From positions 24,881,703 through 24,941,702 of the forward strand of contig NC_045146.1 in the NCBI RefSeq assembly GCF_008831285.2: 60,000 nucleotides of DNA, read 5' to 3'. The notes under the pieces are model-generated. The model made no database searches and was not told the origin of the DNA. It saw only the letters and a program-made list of their open reading frames with translations. A program made the position numbers and the translations under genes. This document shows, piece by piece, positions 47,715 to 57,785 of the stretch (the stretch's first letter is position 1; each line of letters opens with the position of its first letter). This DNA comes from Nymphaea colorata (Eukaryota > Streptophyta > Magnoliopsida > Nymphaeales > Nymphaeaceae).

Positions 47715-48545
47715 CAATATGAAGGAGGGAAACCTTCAAATTGCAAATTTTAGTTGGTTATCCATTATTATTTTGTTGTGTCTTCTTTTTGTTTAATATA
47801 ATAGAGGAGAAGGGGAAACATTTTAGCTCTCTTGCCTCAATTTTTTTGCAAACCCTGAAAGGGAGAATCCAGAGTCTAGGATTGTGATGATTCTGCGAAT
47901 TACTTCCGAGATAACAGATCACATTGCCATTTACTCTGGCATTGCTTTGTTTGCAAAGGGATATTGGATAGTTAAAAAAAAACATTTTTTTGAGTGTTAA
48001 TTTTTTTAAATTGAAAATTAAATAGAAAATATGTTGTAGGCTAATGTGTGTCAGCCTGGACCATGTTATTCAGTGAACTGAGATTTTGAATTTGGCATAT
48101 AGATAAACCAGTACTTGACTAGCGAAAGATTGGTTTATTTGATTTGTAAATCATACTTAAATAACAAAAATATAGAACCATATCCATAATTTTACATGCA
48201 ACCGAATCCAAATGATAAAGAAAATTGTACATTTAATTATCTCATTTGCTAAGAAAAAATATATACCATGTATACGGATGGATCCTTGCTGTTTTCTTTA
48301 TTAAATCCAACTTCTCGATTTCGGATTCCAATGCTTGATTATATATAGATCTAAGTCCCAAGGGGGGGGGGGGGGGGGTGTGGGTTGGAGATACGTGTAC
48401 AAACACGATAACTTTAGAAAGCAACATTTAAATAAACAAGTGCTGTAAATAAAAACATGATGTGTTAATGAACAATAACTCTAAAAACCAAAACGAAAAC
48501 TAAGTTTTAACAAAATCTAATAAAATCAAGCAGTTTGGATCATCG
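47715..48545 (-). repeat. Inverted segmental duplication, copy C2, with a G17 run
   Basis: Reverse-complement counterpart of 35221-35830. Conserved words include 'tgttgtgtcttctttttgtt' and 'gtacaaacacgataacttta'. An additional unshared stretch lies at about 47850-48200. At 48362-48378 a run of 17 G residues replaces the 'gtgtgggtgtggg' expected from the C1 copy. Confidence 0.8.
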
Positions 48546-50755
48546 GGTTTGTACTCGGAGATTTAAATCCTTTTTGTGTTTTCCCACTGTTGTAATAATT
48601 CTTTTCACTATCACTCAAGCATAATAAATCAGAAGGTCTATAGGGAGGGGACAGACCATATATTTTAAAAAATAAAACACAAAAAGGTGGAGATTTTTTA
48701 AATTATACCAAATTTTTTCAATATTGTGAAAAACACCCTAAAGTTTTCCCAATATTAATAATGAAGTCCATAAATACTACTTTCTGTCGAAGTGATCATC
48801 AAATCAGTGAAGGTTACCTTTTTTACTTCTCAAAAATCAACATGAAAAGGGAAATAGAGACATTAGTTTCCCTTACAACTTTCTAGCATTGCTAACAAGA
48901 AAACAATTAAACAAGGTTACACCTCACTGATTAGAAAAGAGAAATCAACTAAATTGCATATGTTTGCATATAACTTCCAATGTTCAGAGACAAACAAATG
49001 ATCTTATAACTTGTTTTAGTATTGTACTTCTTTTATCACATTGAATAACACCAGATTATGTGATAGCCTAGGGTTAGTTGGGAAAAGATTATTTTTGGTT
49101 GAGCAATGCAAAAGATAGGTGTCTAAAAGTAAAGGCAGAAGTGAACAATGCCCTAAACCAACATTTTCATAGGTTAAAGTATCAAGGGAAAGATACCACA
49201 ATGGTTAACAAAACCACCAAACCCCACTAGCCTTGCTAACCCATGTTTCAGTTGAAAATGCAATTGATGTCTTACCTTTCAATGGCAAGACTAAATGATG
49301 AACGTACTGTAAAATGATTGTGTTTCAAAAAAGGCATAGTTGTGGGGCTTTTTGTTGTAACTTGATCCGTAGAATTATGACATAAAGATCAAAAGCGTCT
49401 GGGCCCACAAAAATAGTTTTATAAACCAACTGGCCAATATGGTATATCTACATAATGCAGCACTTAAGAATGGAAAGAAAGAAAAATAGAAAGAACGCTT
49501 CAGCTTAGGAATCTAACTCAGCTCTCATTGAGATGGAAGAGCGTAAAACGACTAAACAAGAGCTACAAAAAGACGATATATATGGATTAAGATGAATAAT
49601 GGTTGAACAAGAAACAAGAAGGAATGCAATCTGACGAGTAGTAGACTAGATATATCCTTCACAAGCCTTGTGCATTTAACCAATAGAGAACCATTTTTTT
49701 AACTTGTGCTGAAAAGCATATCATCCAAACATTCTATAGCCAAATCAAACAGCATAAACTTTGATGAACAATCAACAAGGCCCAAAAATTTGCTTTCAGT
49801 AACTAAAACCTTCTTTAACATTGTCACAAATGTAGAGCTAGCCCATAGTAGGGCAGTACCAAAAGAATTGCTAATAAATGATACCAGAAAAAAATTATAA
49901 CCATACAACATGAAAAGAAGATAGAAGAATGCATGCACTTCAAAATTTACTACAAACAATTAAAAAAACAAGTGAAAGTATGTGTAGTGCATTAAAAACC
50001 AAAGTTTTAATAAAAAACAAAGAACTACCAACTCATTTTAATAAAAACTCAATCTGAAATAAGCAGCAAAGAACTAGCAATTCATTTAAGTACATGCCGT
50101 CTTTACCCAAAAGAAGATCACACTAGAGAAAAGACATTGCCAACACTTCAATTATTCAACATAATGAATAAACTAAAGTTGTAAATTACAACTGTAATTT
50201 CAAGTCTCATGAACCCGGATTACAATTGCATTAAAGATTGAAAGGATTCCAGATATGGAAACAAAACAACAATAGCAAGAGAAAAATGTACAAGCAAAAA
50301 ACTGAAATACCGGCAGCCAATTTGCCAAATCAAAGAGAACAACCCTTGGAAAACTTCCATGACAGCCCACAAGTGAAACTGTTTCACCCGAAAAAAAGGA
50401 ACTGATGTATGCAAAAAGACAAACATTATACGAGCACCATAACTTTGAAAAGAAGGGTTTCAAACGTTGAACCCAATTGAAGTTGTTAACTATCATATCA
50501 AAAGGATCCAAAAGGGAATCCCAAACTAACATTGTCCCAAACAATAGCACCCTGAAAGAACAAGTTTGTTTCCGAAAAAGATCCTCAACCAGAAATCAAT
50601 GAAGAAGATACCTACCGGAAAATACTGATCACAAAAAACTTGATTTGCAATGTTCCCCACTTTTTCATGTGTATGAAGACCTTTTTACCCTGCCCTTAGA
50701 ACTACTTCTCTTAATGGCATCTGAAATGTATGTGAAAAGTTCACAAGCATGATTT
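48546..50755. other. Intergenic, no identifiable gene; weak minus-strand frames
   Basis: Mostly AT-rich. Two minus-strand frames stand out slightly: 49699-49959 and 50200-50550. Their translations are hydrophobic and Phe-rich, neither is joined to the other by clear splice sites, and I recognise no domain. They may be remnants of a decayed gene or retroelement. Confidence 0.4.
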
Positions 50756-50759
50756 GTTG

Positions 50760-51015
50760 AATTATCTTGTCATGGGTCTAAATCAATGGCCTTATGTGAA
50801 TAAGAAATTGTCGAATTTGGATATGTTTGTGAGTCTGGATCAATGGCACTATCTGATTCAAAAATCATCATATTTGGATCTAATTGTGGGTATAGATCAA
50901 TGGTCTTATCTGAACAAGAAATCGTTTAACATGGATAAGTGGTCTTATCTAATATATAAAATCTTAGGTCTGGATCGAGATCCGTTGTCTTATGATCTTA
51001 TCTGATCTGCAAATT
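50760..51015. repeat. Minisatellite related to the intron-13 array
   Basis: About four units of 55-60 bp with 'ggatcaatgg..ttatctga' and 'aaatcgtt/aaattgtcgaatttgg' words. It is the same family as 20130-20640. It abuts the first satellite unit at about 51020. Confidence 0.75.
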
Positions 51016-51382
51016 GTTGACTCATAACCTACTAAAGCTGACAATCATACCGATGCATCAAGTTGGCCATGCATTACTTGTGTCAATCAGTCATTTATTC
51101 TAATTGCATCCAATCGGCATTTTTATTTTGATGGAAGGGACGTTGTTTCGTCAAGATCTTTGAGCAGTTCCCAAGTCTCACGGGACTGTTTTCTGTCCTG
51201 TTGTACAGGATTCTTCGCATCTTTTGCATTCATAATGAGTTGATCACACATAACCTCCTAAAATTGACAATTATACTGATGCATCAAGTTGGCCATGCAT
51301 TGGTTGTGTCAACCAGTCAATCATTTATTTTAATTGCATCCAATTGGCATTTTTAATTTGATGGACAGGACGTTGCATCAAC

Positions 51383-51818
51383 AGCGGTTCAGTTAAATAT
51401 CTAAAAGCAGAGCTTTAGTCTAGGTCAAGCGGTTCCTAGCATATGCAGGGTAACTTGCTCAAAAGATGGTGTATTTTCATGCTTAGTTAATGTTAAGGCA
51501 CTGGTTGAAGAGATTATGCATTTGAACTATTAAATGTATAATGAGTGTTATGGTGTATAAGATGAAAAATTTGCATTAACACAATTTTTTGTGAAATGTA
51601 CAAATTAGTTGAGAATCTGTAAGGCTTATTTTGTTGCTTAAATGTGATACAGGTTTTATATGTGGAACTAGTAGCTCAAATGCAAGTTGCCAGACCCATA
51701 CAATCAGACATATCAGCGTCGATGCAAAAATCAACATGGTGAGAGATTCGTTGTTGGTCGGATCATTGCACAGGCCGCCCACTAGAACAGATTGGTTCTC
51801 TGTACCTTTTATGAAAGT
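51383..51818 (+). other. Non-satellite insertion with an exon-like segment
   Basis: Satellite sequence stops after 'cgttgcatca' and resumes at 'tgctacatccacatcc'. Within the block, 'gtgatacag' is an acceptor-like site followed by an open segment (51653-51820) reading GFICGTSSSNASCQTH and further on DSLLVGSLHRPPTRTDWF, without low complexity. I do not recognise the protein. It may be a captured exon. No terminal repeats or target duplication were found. Confidence 0.55.
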
Positions 51819-52021
51819 GATGCTACATCCACATCCTTGAGCACTCCCCCGGTCTCACGGGACTGCTTACCCCTTTGTTGGACGAGGTTCATCATATCTT
51901 TTTCTCTCATAATGAAACGTTCACACATAAAATGCAAAAACTGACCATTACACCGATGCATCAAGTGGGCCATGCATTGGACATTTCTAACTTGATGGAG
52001 GGGTCGTTGCTTCATCAAAAT

Positions 52022-53250
52022 TAGGGCTGCACAACGAGTAGAGCCAACTCGGGCTCGACTCGAACTCGCCCGCATAAACTTGACTCGAGCTCAACTCATT
52101 TATAAACGAGTCGAGTTCAAGCTCAAACATAAGCTCGAGTCATTAAACGAGTCGAGTTTGAGTTGAAGGCACTCAACTCGTTTAAGCTCGACTCGACTCG
52201 TTATGTACAACTGAGTCGAGCGTGACCTTTAATCAACCAAGCCGATTAAAACTTAAAAGTCGAGCCAAACTCAACGTTCGAATCTTTCAAAACCCTAATA
52301 TCTCTCTCTCTCTCTCTCAAGGCTAGCGGGTAAGGATTTCTCTTTCATTCGTCCATTGGGGTTAAGGTTTTCTCCTTCGTTCGTCCACTGGGGTTATTCG
52401 TTCTCCTCACAAAGAGATCACGAGAGAGAGATGTTGGGTTTCAAAGCAAGGAGGGCTCTAGGACTTGTCAGCGGCAATGAGGTGCTCCTTCAACAAAAAT
52501 GTCTCCGCTTGCAGCAATGCCTTGAAGCTTCAAATCAAGATCAATGAGCAGTTCAAGAAGATCGTTGATGCCTACTTCAATACTTTTGGGTATGAATCTA
52601 CCATTGCGTCATTCTCCCTCTAGAATATCTGCTCTTCTATCGACTTTTTCCTTTTGATTAAGATCGTTGATGTTTGCATCAAGACATTTGGGCATGAATC
52701 TGCCATTGCCTCATCCTTGCTCAGTATGGCTGCTCTTCTATCAAAATCATCAAGACATTTGGGCATGAATCTGCCATCGCCTCATCCTTGCTCAGTACGG
52801 CTGCTCTTCTGTCAAAATCTAAAGATCGTTGATGCTGCGTCAAAACATTTGGGCATGAATCTGCCATCGCCTTTTGTACTAGAACAGTATGGATTCTCTT
52901 CTATCAACCTTTTCTTTTTGCTAATCTTTGCATTTCCAATTTTAATTTTTGAATCGATTAATTTTTGTCGTCGAGGGTGATTCCTACTACTTCATTATGT
53001 CCCTTTCTTTTCACTCGTTACATGATATCAACCATGAATAGTATTTGTATCTACCTTCACTCTTTGCTTTTCAATGACCAAATACAGGATAAACGAGTTT
53101 AAACGAGCTGACGAGTCGATCTCGAGCTCAAATACAGTTTCTTGAGTCAAGCCCGAGTTAGAGTTGTGAAGCTCGTGTCGAGCTCGAGTTGAGCTCAAGC
53201 TGACCAAACATGAGTCGAGCCGAGCTCGACTCGGCTCGTGTGCAGCCCTA
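52022..53250. mobile_element. hAT-type element, TAGGGCTGCACA ends, inside the satellite
   Basis: Begins TAGGGCTGCACA at 52022 and ends TGTGCAGCCCTA at 53250, a perfect 12-bp inverted terminus. The flanking octamers ATCAAAAT (52014-52021) and ATCAAGAT (53251-53258) match at 7 of 8, and removing the element restores a satellite unit. Both subterminal regions are dense in GAGTCGAG/CTCGACTC words. The 1229-bp interior carries gene-like DNA (52432-52930) with a tandemly triplicated piece, so it looks like a gene-fragment-carrying element. No transposase. Confidence 0.9.
52432..52930 (+). pseudogene. Captured gene fragment with internal triplication inside the hAT element
   Basis: Opens MLGFKARRALGLVSGNEVLL and in another frame continues KLQIKINEQFKKIVDAY. 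A unit of the form 'tttgggcatgaatctgccat' followed by 'gctgctcttct' occurs about four times between 52588 and 52865 with differing lengths. The frames are broken by stops. I do not recognise the parent gene. Confidence 0.5.
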
Positions 53251-56200
53251 ATCAAGATCCTTGAGTAGTTCTCAGGTCTCATAGGACTGTTTAACTCCAT
53301 GTTGGACGAGGTTCATCGTATCTTTAGCGCTCATAATTAGACGATCACACATAACCTCCTAAAACTGATCATTATACCAATGCATCAAGTTGGCTATGCA
53401 TTGATTTTGACAACCAGTCAGCCAATTATCCCAATTGCATCTAATTGACACTTTCAACTTGATGGTAGAGATATTGCTTCATCAAGTTCTTTGATCAGTT
53501 CCCAGGTATCACAGGACTGTTTCCCATCTTGTTGAATAGGGTTCATCGCATCTTTTGCGGCCATAACGTGAAGATCACACATAACCTCATAAAACTAACC
53601 ATGATACCGATGCATCATGTTGGCCATGCATTGGTTGTGTTAATCAATCAGTCATTTATTCCAATTTCATCCAATTGACATTTTTCCCTTGATGGAACGG
53701 ACGTTGCTTCATCAAGATCATTGAGAAGTTCCCAGGTCTCACGGAACTATTTATCCCCTCGTTGTACGAGGTTCGTCGCATCTTTTGTGCTCACAACGAC
53801 AAAATTACATATAAAATCATAAAACTGACCATTATACCGATGCATCAGGTTGAACATGCATTGGTTGTGTCAATCGGTCAGTCATTTATTTCAATTGCAT
53901 CCAATTCACATAATTAACTTGATGGAGGGAACGTTGCTTCAACAAAATCCTTCAGAACTTCTCAGGTCTCACAACCCTATTGTAGAGGGTTCATCGCGTC
54001 TTTTCCGTTCATAATGAAATGATCACACATAAACTTTCAAAACTAACCATTATACCAATGCATCAAGTTGGCCATGCATTGGTTGTGTCTGTCAGTCAGC
54101 CATTTATTTTAAATCCATCTAATTAACAATTTTAACTTGATGGAGCGAACGTTGCTTCATCCACATCCTTGAGCAGTCCCCAGGTCTCACGGGACTGTTT
54201 ACCCCTTTGTTAGACGAGGTTCATCGTATCTTTTGCCCACACAATGAGACGATCACACATAAACTCCTAAAACTGACCATTATAACAATGCATCAAGCTG
54301 GCTATGCATTGATTTTGACAACCAGTCAGCCAATTATCCCAATTGTATCTAATTGACATTTTCAACTTGATGGTAGAGATATTGCTTCATCAAGTTCCTT
54401 CATCAGTTCCCAGGTCTCACGGGACTGTTTCCCATCTTGTTGAATAGGGTTCATCGCATCTTTTGCGCCCATAACGTGAAGATCATACATAACGTCATAA
54501 AACTAGCCATTATACCAATGCATCAAGTTGGCCATGCATTGGTTGTGTCTTTCAGTCAGCAAATTATTTCAAATGCAACTAATTGACAATTTCAACTAGA
54601 TGGAGCGAACGTTGCTTCATCCACATCCTTGAGCAGTACCCAGGTCTCATGGTAATGTTTACCCCTTTGTTGGACGAGGTTCACCGTATCTTTTGCCCAC
54701 ACAATGAGACGATCACACATAAAGTCCTAAAACTAACCATTATACCAATGCATCAAGTTGGCCATGCATTGGTTCTGTCTGTTAGTCAGCCATTTATTTC
54801 AAATGCAACTAATTGACAATTTGAACTTGATGGAGCGAACATTGCTTCATCCACATCCTTGAGCAGTCCCCAGGTCTCACGAGACTCTTTACCCCTTTGT
54901 CGGACGAGGTTCATCGTATCTTTTGCCCACACAATGAGACGATCACACATAAACTCCTAAAACTGACCATTATACCAATGCATCAAGTTGGCTATGCATA
55001 GATTTTGACAACCAGTCAGCCAATTATCCCAATTGCATCTAATTGACATTTTCAAACTTGATGGAGCGAACGTTGCTTCATCCACATCCTTGAGCAGTCC
55101 CCAGGTCTCACGGGTCTCTTTACCCCTTTGTCGGACGAGGTTCATCGTATCTTTTGCCCACACAATGAGACGATCACACATAAACTCCTAAAACTGACCA
55201 TTATACCAACGCATCAAGTTGGCTATGCATTGATTTTGACAACCAGTAAGCAAATTATCCCAATTGCATCTAATTGATATTTTTAACTTGATGGTAGAGA
55301 TATTGCTTAATCAAGTTCCTTCATCAGTTCTCAGGTCTCACGGGACTGTTTCCCATCTTGTTGAATAGGGTTCATCGCATCTTTTGCGCCCATAACGTGA
55401 AGATCATACATAACATCATAAAACTGGCCATTATACCAATGCATCAAATTGGCCAAGCATTGGTTGTGTCTTTCAGTCAGCCATTTATTTCAAATGCAAC
55501 TAATTGACAATTTTAATTTGATGAAGCGAACGTTGCTTCATCCACATCCTTGAGCAGTCCCCAAGTCCCATGGGACTGTTTACCCCTTTGTTGGACGAGG
55601 TTCATCGTATCTTTTGCCTACACAATGAGACGATGAAACATAAAGTCCTAAAACTAACCATTATACCAATGCATCAAGTTAGCCATGCATTGGTTATGTC
55701 TGTTAGTCAGCCATTTATTTCAAATGCAACTAATTGACAATTTTAACTTGATGGAGCGAATGTTGCTTCATCCACATCCTTGAGCAGTCCCCAGGTCTCA
55801 CGGGACTCTTTACCCCTTTGTCGGACGAGGTTCATCGTATCTTTTGCCCACACAATGAGACGATCACACATAAACTCCTAAAACAGACCATTATACCAAT
55901 ACATCAAGTTGGCTATGCATTGATTTTGACAATCAGCCAGCCAATTATTCCAATTGCATCTAATTGACATTTTTAACTTTATGTTAGAGATATTGCTTCA
56001 TCAAGTTATTCATCAGTTCCCAGGTCTCACGGGACTGTTTCCCATCTTGTTGAATAGGGTTCATCGCATCTTTTGCGGCCATAACGTGAAGATCATACAT
56101 AACATCATAAAACTGGCCATTATAACAATGGATCAAGTTGGCCATGCATTGGTTGTGTCTTTCAGTCAACCATTTATTTCAAATGCAACTAATTGACAAT

Positions 56201-57370
56201 TTTAACTTGATGGAGCGAACGTTCCTTTATCCACATCCTTGAACAGTCCCCAGGTCTCATGGGACTGTTTACCCATTTGTTGGACGAGGTTAATCGTATC
56301 TTTTGCCCTCAGAATGAAACGATTACACATAAAGTCCTAAAACTAACCATTATACCAATGGATCAAGTTGGCCATGCTTTGGTTGTGTCTGTTAGTCAGC
56401 CAATTATTTCAAATGCAACTAATTGACAATTTTAACTTGATGGAGCGAACGTTGCTTCATCAAAATCTTTGAGCAGTCCCCAAGTCTCATGGGACTCTTG
56501 ACCCCTTTGTTGGACGAGGTTCAACGTATCTTTTGCCCACACAATGAGACGATCACACATAAAGTCCTAAAACTAACCATTATACCAATGCATCAAGTTG
56601 GCCATGCATTGGTTCTGTTTGTTAGTCTGCCATTTATTTCAAATGCAACTAATTGACAATTTTAACTTGATGGAGCGAACGTTGCTTTATCCACATCTTT
56701 GAGCAGTCCCCAGGTCTCACGGGACTCTTTACCCCTTTGTCGGACGAGGTTCATCGTATCTTTTGCCCACACAATGAGACGATCACACATAAACTCCTAA
56801 AACTGACCATTATACCAATGCATCAAGTTGGCTATGCATTGATTTTGACAACCAGTCAGCCAATTTTCCCAATTGCATCTAATTGACATTTTTAACTTGA
56901 TGGTAGAGATATTGCTTCATCAAGTTCCTTCATCAGTTCCCAGGTCTCACGGGACTGTTTCCCATCTTGTTGAATAGGGTTCATCGCATCTTTTGCGCCC
57001 ATAATGTGAAGTTCATACATAACATCATAAAACTGGCCATTATACCAATGCATCAAGTTGGCCATGCATTGGTTGTGTCTTTCAGTCAACCAATTATTTC
57101 AAATGCAACTAATAGACAATTTTAACTTGATGAAGCAAACATTGCTTCATCCACATCCTTGAGCAGTCCCCAGGTCTCATGGGACTGTTTACCCCCTTTG
57201 TTGGACGAGGTTCAACGTATTTTTTGCCAACACAATGAGACGATCACACATAAAGTCCTAAAACTAACCATTATACCAATGCATCAAGCTGGCCATGCAT
57301 TGGTTTTGTCTGTTAGTCAGCCATTTATTTCAAATGCAACTAATTGACAATTTTAACTTGATGGAGCGAA

Positions 57371-57785
57371 TGGAAGTGGAATAGATAGAACATAATCTGG
57401 ATCATGCCACATCACTTATTCTACTAGATCTTACGAAGCCTATTCATGCATGACATGATTCGGGTCTGATCATAGAAAAGATTCTCCTCAAAGGAACCAG
57501 CCTATCCTCTTGCTCCGCAGGGGGGGCGGCGGTTGGAACAGAGACACATTTGTTTATGAATTCCAATGTGGCAGATAATATATCTGCATGGACCAATCAA
57601 TAGTTCAAGTCACACACTCCCATAATCCATCCTCTCCTCCGAGAATCCACTTCAACTGTTCGTACCAAATAAAAAATACTTCGTTTCGTGGTTGAAGGGA
57701 AATATCCAAATAACATGTCTTATTCTTTTCAATAATCCATATTTATAGCAATGAAATACAAATACTATTTTTTTTGTTCCTACCC
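57371..57785. other. 415-bp foreign block in the satellite, possibly plastid-derived
   Basis: Satellite sequence breaks after 'gatggagcgaa' and resumes with 'ttgcttcatccacatcc'. The two bases 'cg' normally between them are replaced. The block is unlike anything else in the window: balanced composition and a 'cgcagggggggcggcggttg' stretch. From memory it reads like plastid intergenic or intron DNA, but I cannot name the locus. No target duplication or terminal repeat is present, as expected for DNA captured during break repair. Confidence 0.45.
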
